Below, in pieces: positions 1-8,108 of a stretch of 64,000 nt of DNA. Source of the stretch: Planctomycetes bacterium ADurb.Bin069. Its GTDB lineage: Bacteria; Planctomycetota; UBA8108; UBA8890; UBA8898. A program made the translations under genes and the position numbers. Position 1 is the first letter of the stretch; the number at the start of each line of letters is the position of its first letter. The stretch lies in the NCBI GenBank assembly GCA_002070955.1, contig MWEK01000011.1, positions 81,154-145,153 of the forward strand. The letters are read 5' to 3'. The notes under the pieces are model-generated. The model saw nothing but the letters and a program-made list of their open reading frames with translations. It was not told where the DNA came from and did no database searches.

Positions 1-861
1 CCATGGGCCGATTCGCGCCTTAGGATCGGTCTGGACGACCGCTTCATGGCGCCGGACAACTTGGGACGAATCTGGCCGCTCTCCGCGTCGTCATACTGGC
101 GCAACGAGGAGCTGGGCTTCTTTTGGCGCACACGGCTCGGGGACATCAGGGAGCCGTGGGGCCGCCTGGGACTCCACGCATCCCTGACGAACGGGATGCG
201 CCTCGCGGACGAGAACCCCAACGAGGCCAAGGGCTTCGATCTGACGGGACACGATGCCCGCTTCGGGGGGAACGGTTCGATCCTGCGCGAGTACGGCCTC
301 GGGGTGGGGTGGGAACGGCGCTGGTGCGAACCGGACGAGGTGCCTCTCCTGGGCGCGATCGCCACGGAGTTCATGGGATTCTACTACAACGATTCCCTCG
401 GCGATGACGACCTGGTCTACCTCCGGAGTTCGCGTTTCGAGGGCTCGGACGTTGCGTCCTCGAACTTGCGGGGCAAAGAGCTGTGGGGGGGCAACGCGAT
501 TCTCACGGTGGGAGGATTCAAGGGCATTGCGCACGCCATGGAAGGGCGCGACGGCAAACTCCGGCGCAAGACGGGGATGTTGGAAGCTTCCTATCGCTGG
601 GACTTCGAGCAGCCGCTTTTCGTCAACCAGATCGTCCGGGGCGTGATGCCCTTCGTCCGCTACGAGTGGCTCGATGTGAGCTGCCCCCACAATGTCGCCA
701 AGTCCGTGACCTACGACCGCAAGCGCTGGGTCCTGGCGCTTGTCGTGCCCGTCTTGGAGACCATCGATCTCATGGCCGAGTACGCCATCAACAAGGACGA
801 AACGGGCGGCCGCGACCCCAAGAACAACGAGCTCGTCTTCACCCTCGAGATCAGGTTCTGA
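1..861 (+). CDS. probable outer-membrane beta-barrel protein, 5' end cut off by the window
   Basis: The frame is open from the first base and ends at 861, so the N-terminus is missing; the first internal ATG at 46 is probably not the start. The visible 286 residues alternate hydrophobic and polar residues as in beta-strands, contain many aromatic residues, and end in Arg-Phe. A C-terminal aromatic is typical of outer-membrane barrels recognised by the BAM complex. No enzyme motif is visible. It lies about 100 bp upstream of the promoter of the VTC operon, so it may be linked to phosphate handling, but porin identity and substrate are inference. No terminator is evident after it. Confidence 0.6.
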   Translation, partial: PWADSRLRIGLDDRFMAPDNLGRIWPLSASSYWRNEELGFFWRTRLGDIREPWGRLGLHASLTNGMRLADENPNEAKGFDLTGHDARFGGNGSILREYGLGVGWERRWCEPDEVPLLGAIATEFMGFYYNDSLGDDDLVYLRSSRFEGSDVASSNLRGKELWGGNAILTVGGFKGIAHAMEGRDGKLRRKTGMLEASYRWDFEQPLFVNQIVRGVMPFVRYEWLDVSCPHNVAKSVTYDRKRWVLALVVPVLETIDLMAEYAINKDETGGRDPKNNELVFTLEIRF

Positions 862-961
862 GCCTCCCCCCGCGCGCGGATCATGAAGTTCCATGCACAA
901 AAAGACGTGGCTCCGCTCGCGTGCCCACACAGCCGGTTGTGTCGCCGCGTGTAAAGTTAGA

Positions 962-989
962 TTGACGTTCCGGCGGGCGGTGATACAAT
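962..989 (+). promoter_or_regulatory. sigma70-type promoter of the VTC operon
   Basis: TTGACG at 962-967, a 16-bp spacer and TACAAT at 984-989. Transcription would start near 996, leaving a leader of about 45 nt before the chosen GTG at 1041. This supports the VTC gene as the first gene of its own transcript. Confidence 0.6.
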
Positions 990-1040
990 AGCCTCGTGCG
1001 CATTTATCGCGCAGCCGCGCGTTGCAGAGAGGAGCCGGGA

Positions 1041-1931
1041 GTGCTGGATCAAAGCCTGTTCCCGAACTTTATCACGCGAAGCGAGATTAAATTGCGCTTG
1101 ACCGCCGAGGAGGCGGATATCTTCGCCGCTGAAATCAAGCGGCATCTGCCGGTGTACTGTTACTCGCCCGGGCGGGAAACGACCTTCGTGACCACGGTGT
1201 ACTTCGACACGGACGATTTCCGCTTCTACAGCCGGGCGAACAAATTCCGCGACGACAACCTCAAGCTGCGCCTGAAGGAGTACTACTACGAGGTCCCCGA
1301 GGGCTACGAGGTGGTTCCAGAGTGCTGGATCGAGGTCAAGCGCCGCCTGGGCGAGGCGACCAGCAAGCATCGCTTCAGGGTCGCCAAGGTCCTCGTGCAG
1401 CGTCTATTCGCGGGCGAGGATTGTTTCAACGAGATCTACAAGAGCAACCGGGAACTTGCCGCGGAGGACGTGCGCAAGGTTTTCGATACGTTTCTGGGCG
1501 TCGTGAGGACGTACGATCTCAGGCCCTACTCGATCACGAACTACCGGCGGAGGACGTTTCAGGCGGCGGGCGACGAATCGATCCGCGTGACGATCGACGA
1601 TCTGATCGCCTACTTCCGCGCGCCCGCGTTGCTCTACAACGGCTTCGCGGCCCTCACTCGGGGCGTGTTGGGCGAGGCCTGCGGCCAGCAGAAGCACACG
1701 GTGGTAGAAATCAAGACGACCAGGGAGCGGCCGGCATGGATGCTGGCGCTCCTGGACCGTTTCCCTCAGAGCCATTTCTCGAAGTTCCTCACGAGTACCC
1801 AGGCGCTCCTCAGAGGCGTGCAGGGCGCCGCGATGCCGGCGTCCGACATCGTCGTCCGGGGCGCCGACGAGACGCCTCGCCCCCGCCTCGAGGGCGAGGG
1901 ACGCAGGTTCCTCCGCCGGGCCGATGTGTGA
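1041..1931 (+). CDS. VTC-domain polyphosphate polymerase family protein
   Basis: About 296 residues, matching a stand-alone VTC domain of the triphosphate-tunnel fold. Visible hallmarks are an N-terminal R-S-E-I-K strand (residues 13-17), a YFDT segment, the basic strand LKLRLKEY, a WIEVKRR strand and a late VVEIKTT strand. Alternating Glu/Lys/Arg strands of this kind line the tunnel that binds metal-triphosphate in this family. Members make polyphosphate from nucleoside triphosphate; that activity is not proved here. GTG 1041 is preferred to GTG 996 because GGAG precedes it at proper spacing and 996 coincides with the predicted transcription start. It is followed by a kinase-like gene and a DUF4956 gene. 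VTC and DUF4956 proteins are often neighbours in bacteria. Confidence 0.85.
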   Translation: MLDQSLFPNFITRSEIKLRLTAEEADIFAAEIKRHLPVYCYSPGRETTFVTTVYFDTDDFRFYSRANKFRDDNLKLRLKEYYYEVPEGYEVVPECWIEVKRRLGEATSKHRFRVAKVLVQRLFAGEDCFNEIYKSNRELAAEDVRKVFDTFLGVVRTYDLRPYSITNYRRRTFQAAGDESIRVTIDDLIAYFRAPALLYNGFAALTRGVLGEACGQQKHTVVEIKTTRERPAWMLALLDRFPQSHFSKFLTSTQALLRGVQGAAMPASDIVVRGADETPRPRLEGEGRRFLRRADV

Positions 1932-2050
1932 CCCGCGCCGCCCGCGGTTCCCGCGCGCCGGAAACGCAATGGTGGTATCGGTATTAGGGAGCCCGCGCCG
2001 CCCTCGGGGGAGCGCGCGCGGGTTCCGCAGATGGAAACGTGAGGACGAAC

Positions 2051-3757
2051 GTGGGAACCCCGCCGAAGACGCTGTTCGTTGATTTCGAGGGCATCGATGG
2101 GAGCGGCAAGACGAGCCTCTCCAACAAGATCGCCGATTTCCTGCGCGAGCAGGGCTACACCGTGCACCACGTGCGCGACAAAGGGGTTTTCAAGAGCGTG
2201 GTTTCCAAGGAAATCCGCTCGGTGACGCGCGACCCGCACTTCCTGCGCATGGGCGACACCACCGAACTCCTGCTCTACGTCGCGCGGGATGCCCAGATGG
2301 TCGAGGAGTACATCAAGCCGCGCCTCAAGGAGGGGGCCATCATCTTCTGCGACCGGTACTTCTACTCCAGCATCGCGCACTCGCACTTCGGCCGCGGCCT
2401 GGACCGCAAGGCCGTCGAGCAGGTGATCGAACCGGCGGCTCAGGGCATCTGGCCCGACTTCGTCGTGTACTGCGACGTCAACTCCCTTACGTCGCGGGTC
2501 CGCAAGCGGATCCAGAAGATCCACGACCGTCGCTTCGGGGATTTCGGCCGCAAGGGGCTCATGGGCATCGGCTTCAGGGAGCGCATGCGGGAGGGATTCC
2601 TGGCGCTCGCCAGGGAGAATCACGACCGCTGGCTCATCGTCGACAACGCGCGCAACACCTTCGAGACCTCGCTCGCCCAGATCTACGGCAAGATCGCCGA
2701 CGAGCTCGTCAAGAAGGGATTCCCCCGGCCCGCGCCCCTCGCCGTCGAGGCCAAGCCCGCCGAGCGCTTGAGCTACGCCTCGGTCGCGGAGCGCGAAAAC
2801 CGCGCGCAGATCGCGGCGGCCTTCTGGAAGCACCTGGAGCGCCTCGCGGCGTCGCAGCCCGGCATGGCGGGGTTCTACGTGATTAAGTTGGACACGCCCG
2901 AGGCCTACGCCGTGAGGGACGCGATCTTCGACCGAGAGCCCGCGGTGGTCGCCTACGGCCTGAGCGGGCTCGATTCGCCCAAGTCCATGGAGTACCGCGA
3001 GCGGCTGCTCCCCGCGGCGCCGTTCTTCGTGGCGCGCTCCCTGAGCGGCCTGAAGCGCAACGAGCAGGCCATGAAGCTTCGCGCGCGCTTGGTGAGCCAC
3101 GTGCCCGGCCAGGTGGCGCTGAGCCTGCGCGGCATCGATTCGCCGGAAGCGTGGGCTCTCAGGCAGCGGCTGCGCGACGAGGTTCCCCGCGAGGTGATCG
3201 CGAGCCTGCGCGGCATCGACACCGACCAGGCCTGGAGGTTCAGGGAACAGCACTTGAAGAAGCGGTACTACGAGCCCTTGGCCGAGAGCCTGGGCGGCAT
3301 CGACAGCGACCGCGCCTGGGCGCTCCGCGAGGAGATGGCCGACCGCGCGCTCCCGTGGGTGCTCATGAGCCTGCGCGGATGCTGGAGCGACCGCGCCTGG
3401 CAGTGGCGTTTCCAGTACGTCGACCGCGCGCCGAAGATCATCGTCCGCACCATCGGGCGGCAGGACGTGGACGGCGCGTGGACGATCCGGGAGCGCGTCA
3501 AGACCTACGTGAAGGAGGTGCTGGACTCGGTGAGCGGCCTTGACAGCGAGCGGGCGTGGAAACTAAGATTCGAGCTGGCCGACCGGTGGCCCAACACGGC
3601 GGTGTCGTCCCTCGGCGCGAGCAACCAGAGCGAGCGCGCGTGGCGCTTCAGGTGGGAGGTGCTGCGCAAGGATCCCGAGAACCTGCTGCTGGTGAAGCAC
3701 TTGGTGAAGGCGGCCGTGCGGGCCGCGGAGGCTGAAGATGAGGTCGAAGAGGATTAG
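2051..3757 (+). CDS. dTMP-kinase-like P-loop kinase fused to a tandem 27-residue repeat tail
   Basis: The N-terminal ~225 residues are a thymidylate-kinase-type domain: P-loop GIDGSGKT at 14-21, DRYFYSS at 101-107 (the DRY motif), and an Arg/Lys-rich lid around 149-168. Residues ~280-550 are about ten degenerate helical repeats of 27 residues with the core SLRGIDSxxAWxxR. The usual dTMP kinase ends near 210 residues, so the tail is an addition that I do not recognise. GTG 2051 is chosen because GAGG stands 6 nt before it; GTG 2039 lacks a clear site. The gene overlaps the DUF4956 gene by 20 bp, so they are probably translationally coupled. Substrate is unknown: a nucleotide, or a polyphosphate-linked phosphate donor or acceptor, are possibilities suggested only by context. 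Confidence 0.85.
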   Translation: MGTPPKTLFVDFEGIDGSGKTSLSNKIADFLREQGYTVHHVRDKGVFKSVVSKEIRSVTRDPHFLRMGDTTELLLYVARDAQMVEEYIKPRLKEGAIIFCDRYFYSSIAHSHFGRGLDRKAVEQVIEPAAQGIWPDFVVYCDVNSLTSRVRKRIQKIHDRRFGDFGRKGLMGIGFRERMREGFLALARENHDRWLIVDNARNTFETSLAQIYGKIADELVKKGFPRPAPLAVEAKPAERLSYASVAERENRAQIAAAFWKHLERLAASQPGMAGFYVIKLDTPEAYAVRDAIFDREPAVVAYGLSGLDSPKSMEYRERLLPAAPFFVARSLSGLKRNEQAMKLRARLVSHVPGQVALSLRGIDSPEAWALRQRLRDEVPREVIASLRGIDTDQAWRFREQHLKKRYYEPLAESLGGIDSDRAWALREEMADRALPWVLMSLRGCWSDRAWQWRFQYVDRAPKIIVRTIGRQDVDGAWTIRERVKTYVKEVLDSVSGLDSERAWKLRFELADRWPNTAVSSLGASNQSERAWRFRWEVLRKDPENLLLVKHLVKAAVRAAEAEDEVEED

Positions 3758-4553
3758 CCTGGCCCTCGCCGCGGCGCTGGCTCTGGGCGGATCGGGCCTG
3801 TGGGCGGCGGCGCCGAAGCCCAAAGCGAGAGCCGGGAATCCCATGGCGGCCGTCGGCGGCGATCAGCAGCTCCAGCTGGAGGAGCCTTTTTTCTGGGGGC
3901 TCGTTCCCGCGGATGCCCTTCCGAAGTACGCCTGGGGGGCGGTGGGGCTGGCGATTGCCGCCGTGCTTGGCGCCGCTATCGGGTACCACCCGTTGCGGGT
4001 GCGCAGCATCGGCGTCAAGAAGGAGGAGGCGGAGGTTCCCAAGGCCCTTGTCCTCATCGCCGTCGCCGGGGCGGTTATCTGCGGGCTGGTCGCGCTGCAG
4101 CCCGTGATGGCCTTCGCGCTTTTCGGCTTCGGCAGCTTCATTCGCTTCAGAACCCAGATGAAGAGCCCCAAGGAAACCGTCGTCATCTTCATCTGCGGCG
4201 GCATCGGGTGCCTGTGCGGCCTGCGCGCTTTCGATCTGGCGATCATGAGCACCGTCTTCGTGTGGGGGCTGATCTGGGTGCTCGACCGGCGGATGGGCGG
4301 GACCATTGAGCGCCTTACCGTCGTCCTCAAGGGCTTCGGACCTGAGTGCCAGATCGCCGTGAAGAGCTTCAAGGAGAAGCTCGAGGAGGCCGGCGTCCAG
4401 GTCGTCTCCTCCAAGGTCAGCCTCAAGAAAGGCAATGTCACCATCCTCATGGACAAGAACGTCAATATGACCACCGAGGAACTGGAGGAGATCCTGCTTG
4501 CCGGCGACTTGGTCGCGCGGCCCAAGTCCATCGAGTGGATCAGGGGAGAGTGA
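3738..4553 (+). CDS. DUF4956 family membrane protein
   Basis: 271 residues. The N-terminus is a signal-like or first membrane segment (residues ~8-25); further membrane segments lie around 64-82, 100-125, 147-165 and 168-185. The diagnostic stretch GFGSFIRFRT (about 129-138) is the IRFR motif of DUF4956, distantly like MgtC/SapB. The last ~90 residues form a soluble alpha/beta domain ending in IEWIRGE. DUF4956 proteins commonly accompany VTC polyphosphate polymerases, which fits this operon. Function is not established; a membrane partner of the polymerase is plausible. ATG 3738 lies within the end of the kinase gene. Confidence 0.82.
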   Translation: MRSKRISLALAAALALGGSGLWAAAPKPKARAGNPMAAVGGDQQLQLEEPFFWGLVPADALPKYAWGAVGLAIAAVLGAAIGYHPLRVRSIGVKKEEAEVPKALVLIAVAGAVICGLVALQPVMAFALFGFGSFIRFRTQMKSPKETVVIFICGGIGCLCGLRAFDLAIMSTVFVWGLIWVLDRRMGGTIERLTVVLKGFGPECQIAVKSFKEKLEEAGVQVVSSKVSLKKGNVTILMDKNVNMTTEELEEILLAGDLVARPKSIEWIRGE

Positions 4554-4596
4554 AGTTCGCGTCCGGGCGGAAGCGGCGCCTGGCTTCGCCCGCCGT

Positions 4597-5316
4597 CTAC
4601 GTCTGGAAAGCGTCCCCGGTGAGCCATCGCACCCGTTCCCGACACGGAGTCACGACGGTGGCGATGGGGACCCCGGCGGCGTTCTCCTGGAGCATCTCGA
4701 TGGCGTCCTGCAGCGCGGGGTTCAGGCCCTTGAAGCGCTCCTTGAGAATCCTCTTCAGCACGGGCAGCGCGCGGCGGTCCCCGAGGCGCGCCAGCGCCAG
4801 TCCGGCGTCCTCCAGGGAACGCGCGCCGAGCGCCGGCCGCTTGAGGCGCTCGAGGAGGAAGTCCCGCACCTCCTCCAGAAGGTAGGGGTGTTCCCATGCC
4901 GCGGCGCCCGCGAGGGCCTGGTAAGCGGCGTGCTCGAATTCGGGTTCCTCGGCGCCGTCCAGGGCCTGCATGATGGCCTCGAAGGCCGGCTCGCCGATGC
5001 GCATGATCGCATCGACGCCGGCCTCGGCGAGAGCCTCGTCGCTTCCGGTCAGCGCCCTGATGAGAGCGGGAATGGCGGGGCGCGACTGGATCTCGCCGAG
5101 GATCAGCGCGATCCACACGGCGCCCGCGGGGTCGTCGAGACCCTCGTCGACCGCCAGCTCGAGCAGCTCGATCAACCGGCGCTCGAAGGCGCTTCGGCGC
5201 CCCGCCAGCTCGATGCAGTCCTCGATGGCGCGGACGAGGTCGTTCCCGGCGGCCGTGAAGAGGATCGATAACTCTTCATCGTCCGCCATGTCGCGCTGTC
5301 GCCGATAGTCGTTCAT
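4597..5316 (-). CDS. HEAT-repeat-like protein
   Basis: 239 residues, mostly amphipathic alpha-helices with Ala/Leu/Glu-rich paired-helix units such as AIPALIRAL, DAIMRIGEPAFEAIMQAL and ALARLGDRRALPVLKRIL, which is the look of HEAT/PBS-lyase repeats. Such proteins are scaffolds; no catalytic motif is seen. ATG 5316 is preceded by AGGAG with 7-nt spacing. It is convergent with the DUF4956 gene (43 bp between stops) and divergent from the PDZ gene. Partner unknown. Confidence 0.75.
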   Translation of the reverse strand: MNDYRRQRDMADDEELSILFTAAGNDLVRAIEDCIELAGRRSAFERRLIELLELAVDEGLDDPAGAVWIALILGEIQSRPAIPALIRALTGSDEALAEAGVDAIMRIGEPAFEAIMQALDGAEEPEFEHAAYQALAGAAAWEHPYLLEEVRDFLLERLKRPALGARSLEDAGLALARLGDRRALPVLKRILKERFKGLNPALQDAIEMLQENAAGVPIATVVTPCRERVRWLTGDAFQT

Positions 5317-5464
5317 GGCACGCTCCTCGGACGCGGAGATTCGCGGGCCGAGGAATTCTCGAGCTCAAGCCGCCGCGCTTCCGATAGTAACGATACAAGA
5401 AGGGCGCGGGCGGGAAAAGCCCGCGGGCGCGAACCGCGGCGCGCGGCCGGCTTCCGGCGGCGTC

Positions 5465-5493
5465 TTGCCCCCCGACGGCGGACAAATTACAAT
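5465..5493 (+). promoter_or_regulatory. sigma70-type promoter of the PDZ gene
   Basis: TTGCCC at 5465-5470, a 17-bp spacer and TACAAT at 5488-5493. It lies in the 280-bp divergent region between the HEAT and PDZ genes and would give a leader of roughly 100 nt. Confidence 0.55.
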
Positions 5494-5598
5494 TCCTTGA
5501 GCGAAATAGATGCGGACGCGGTTCCGGTAATCAGGTTGGCCTCCGCGCGGGTGCGGCGAAGCCGTACGGCGTGTCGGACGCCGTCGAGGGAGGATGCA

Positions 5599-7155
5599 AT
5601 GCGCACGCTTCAATGTCTTGTCTTGGTCCTTTGCGTCGCGGTTCCGGTGCGCGCGGCCGACCTGATTCCGAAGCTGCGCGTGGCGCCCAAGCGCGACGCG
5701 ACCGCGGTGGCGGCGGAGCTGGGGCGGCTGATCGAGGGCATGGAAACGCGCATCGCGGAGCTGGAGAAGAAAGTCGCCGCGCTGGCCAAGGAGAACGAGG
5801 AGCTCGCGCGCGAGGTCGCGCAGCTCAAGGGGGCGGCCAAGCCGCCGGCGCCGGGCGGGCAGCGGGCGCCCTTCGGGGCCACGGTGGAGGCCAGGGGCGA
5901 CGGGCTCGCCGTCGTCGAGGTCGCCGAGGACAGCCTGGCGGAGCGGGTCGGTTTGAAGCCCGGCGATGTCATCATCGCCGTGGGCGCCGAGCGCTCGGGG
6001 TTGGCGCGCCGGATTCGCGCGGCGGCCGAAGCCGCGAGCGCGGGACAGAAGCCTTTCGCCCTCACCGTGGTGCGTGAAGGCAAGGAGCTGACGCTGGTCT
6101 GGGCGCCCCAGCCTCCCAAGCCCGAGGAGGAGGAGCCCCCATCCGATGCGAAGGAGACCCGCGCCATCAGACTCGGGCTGCTGGTCGAGGAGATCGCGGG
6201 GGATCGGCCCGGGAAAACCAAACTCGTCGTCGGCGAGGTCGAGGACGGCTTTGCGGGCGCGGCCGCGGGCATCGAGACCGGCGATATCATTCTTGAGGTC
6301 GACGGCAAAGCCGTGGCGACGCTGGCGGACCTGACCGAGGCGGTCGCGGCGCTCAAGACGGGCGACAAACTCGCGATCACGTTCCGGAAGAAGGATGGCC
6401 GCGCCCTCGCGGCGACCGTCCAGGGCAGCCACCGCCGCGGCGAGGCGAAGCTCCTCGAGTCGGCCCCGGCCGAAGCGCCCAAAGCCGAGCCTAAGGCCGA
6501 GCCCAAAGCCGAGCCTAAGGCCGAGCCTAAGGCCGATGCGCCGCCGCAAGCCGCCGAGAAACCCGTGGTCGAAAGGCTGGTGCTCGGCCTGGTGTGCGAG
6601 CCCGCCGGGAAGAACGAGGTTCAAGTCGTGGCGGTGCTCAAGAACTCGCTGGCCGACAAGGCCGGTGTTCTGCCCGGAGACCTGGTGCGGGAACTCGGCG
6701 GCGCCAAGATCGACAGCGTCGAAGCGCTCAAAGCGGCGGCGGATGCGCTGGTTTCCAAGGACAGCGTCACGATCGTGTTCACGCGGGACGGAAAAGAGGA
6801 AACGCGCGAGATCGCCATCAAGAAGCCGGATAAGAAGCCCGAGCCTGAGAAGAAGTCCGAGCCTGAGAAGAAGTCCGAGCCTGAGAAGAAGTCGGAGCCG
6901 CCGCGCCCCTTCCTCGGCATCGATGTCGAGGACGACGGCCAAACGCTCAAGGTGGTCAAGGTCGCCCCGGGCGGCCCCGCCGACGGCAAGCTGCTGGCCG
7001 GCGACGTGATCGCGGCCTTCGCCGGCAGGCCGGTGCGCACCATCGCGGAGCTCAAGGCCGTCGTCGACGGCCTCGTCCCCGGCAAGGAGATCGCCGTCAC
7101 CGTCTTCCGAGAGGGCAAGGAAACGCAGGTTGCGATGGTGCCCGCCGCCAAGTAA
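5599..7155 (+). CDS. exported protein with coiled coil and four PDZ domains
   Basis: 518 residues from ATG 5599, which has GAGGGAGG upstream. A signal peptide (MRTLQCLVLVLCVAVPVRA) is followed by a coiled coil at ~46-79 and four PDZ-like domains at about 91-169, 191-274, 325-404 and 437-514. Each shows the carboxylate-loop and GDVI pattern (LKPGDVIIAV, IETGDIILEV, VLPGDLVREL, LAGDVIAAF). Two low-complexity linkers of A-E-P-K and P-E-K-K-S-E repeats separate PDZ2/3 and PDZ3/4. PDZ domains usually bind C-terminal or extended peptides. No serine-protease domain is present, so this is not an HtrA protease but a multivalent periplasmic adaptor by inference. Confidence 0.9.
   Translation: MRTLQCLVLVLCVAVPVRAADLIPKLRVAPKRDATAVAAELGRLIEGMETRIAELEKKVAALAKENEELAREVAQLKGAAKPPAPGGQRAPFGATVEARGDGLAVVEVAEDSLAERVGLKPGDVIIAVGAERSGLARRIRAAAEAASAGQKPFALTVVREGKELTLVWAPQPPKPEEEEPPSDAKETRAIRLGLLVEEIAGDRPGKTKLVVGEVEDGFAGAAAGIETGDIILEVDGKAVATLADLTEAVAALKTGDKLAITFRKKDGRALAATVQGSHRRGEAKLLESAPAEAPKAEPKAEPKAEPKAEPKADAPPQAAEKPVVERLVLGLVCEPAGKNEVQVVAVLKNSLADKAGVLPGDLVRELGGAKIDSVEALKAAADALVSKDSVTIVFTRDGKEETREIAIKKPDKKPEPEKKSEPEKKSEPEKKSEPPRPFLGIDVEDDGQTLKVVKVAPGGPADGKLLAGDVIAAFAGRPVRTIAELKAVVDGLVPGKEIAVTVFREGKETQVAMVPAAK
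6484..6531 (+). repeat. four 12-bp in-frame repeats in the PDZ2/PDZ3 linker
   Basis: Four copies of gccgagcctaag (one with a variant end) encode Ala-Glu-Pro-Lys units. They keep the reading frame and may vary in number between strains. Confidence 0.8.
6841..6894 (+). repeat. three 18-bp in-frame repeats in the PDZ3/PDZ4 linker
   Basis: Three copies of gagcctgagaagaagtcc (the last with one change) encode Glu-Pro-Glu-Lys-Lys-Ser. Confidence 0.8.
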
Positions 7156-7172
7156 GATCGCGGATTCCCCAG

Positions 7173-7199
7173 GCGCCGGCCCGGTTCCGGGGCCGGCGC
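7173..7199. terminator. strong GC hairpin after the PDZ gene
   Basis: A perfect 10-bp stem (gcgccggccc with its complement) and a 7-nt loop lie 18 bp after the PDZ stop. There is no T-tract, so it may pause or process the transcript rather than terminate it. Confidence 0.3.
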
Positions 7200-7218
7200 G
7201 CGTTCCGCGAGGTGGCCT

Positions 7219-8034
7219 CTGACGCCCATCAAAGCCGTAGTCCTGGATATCGACGGCACGCTGGTCGGCGACGACCGCGCGATCCCGCCCGTGAACATCG
7301 CGGCCCTCCGAGCCGCCCGCGCCCGCGGCGCGGCGGTGGCGCTTGCGTCCGGCCGCATGACGGCGTGCATCGAGCCCTTCTTCGACGGCCTGGGCATCGA
7401 TGGCCCGGTCATGGCCTACAACGGCGCGCTGCTTCGCGCCGAACGGCAGGCCGCGCGCGCCGTGCTCTTTCACCGGCCGCTCCGGGCGGATGTCGTGACG
7501 CGTTTGATCGATTTCGCGGTGAGCCGCGGCCTGCAGCTCAACGTCTATTGCGACGATGTGCTGTACGGGCACGATGACCCGGCGCTCGCCCCCTTTCGCG
7601 CCATCTACTCCGAACGCACCGGCGCCGTGTACGAGCTGGCCGACCTGCGGCGGCTGCGCGGGCGCGGCGCGAGCAAGGCGATCTTCGTGGTGGACCCCGA
7701 GGAGCGCGAGCGTCTGTACGCCCGCTGGGCGCCGCTCGTCGACGGCGAGGCCTCCGTCTGCCGCACCGATCCGGAGTATCTCGAATTCATGGGCCCGGGC
7801 ATCAACAAGGGCTCCGGGTTGCCGGCCCTGGCCGCGTACCTTGGCATCGGCCTGGACGAAATCGCGGCGATGGGAGACGGCGACAACGATCTGGAGATGG
7901 TGCGCCGCGCCGGGGCGGGCATCGCGGTCGCCAACGCCAAGGACGGCGTGAAGCGCGCCGCGCGCTTCGTCACGCGGGCGACCGCCGCGGAAGGCGCGGT
8001 CGCGGAGGCGCTGGCGAGTCTGGGCCTCGCCTAG
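7219..8034 (+). CDS. HAD-superfamily (Cof-type) phosphatase, probable CTG start
   Basis: The essential motif I, DIDGTLV (Asp10 and Asp12 by this numbering), is encoded upstream of the first ATG/GTG/TTG in frame (GTG 7291), so the protein must start earlier. The best candidate is CTG 7219, with GAGG at 7209-7212 and 6-nt spacing; the frame is open back to the PDZ stop. Motif IV is GDGDNDLEM near residue 218 and a C2-type cap lies between, as in Cof/YidA sugar-phosphate phosphatases. Length is 271 residues, normal for the family. Substrate is not predictable. It may be co-transcribed with the following lipoprotein gene. Confidence 0.85.
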   Translation: MTPIKAVVLDIDGTLVGDDRAIPPVNIAALRAARARGAAVALASGRMTACIEPFFDGLGIDGPVMAYNGALLRAERQAARAVLFHRPLRADVVTRLIDFAVSRGLQLNVYCDDVLYGHDDPALAPFRAIYSERTGAVYELADLRRLRGRGASKAIFVVDPEERERLYARWAPLVDGEASVCRTDPEYLEFMGPGINKGSGLPALAAYLGIGLDEIAAMGDGDNDLEMVRRAGAGIAVANAKDGVKRAARFVTRATAAEGAVAEALASLGLA

Positions 8035-8108
8035 CGTCGGAGGCGGGTCCGGGCGGCTTGCCGCGCGGAGCGCCGCATGGACAATGGAATCGACCCATGG
8101 AGGTGGCC

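Noticed and set aside
1766..3253. Minus-strand open frame opposite the kinase gene
   Set aside because: The plus strand encodes a clear P-loop kinase and repeats; the antisense product has no recognisable motif.
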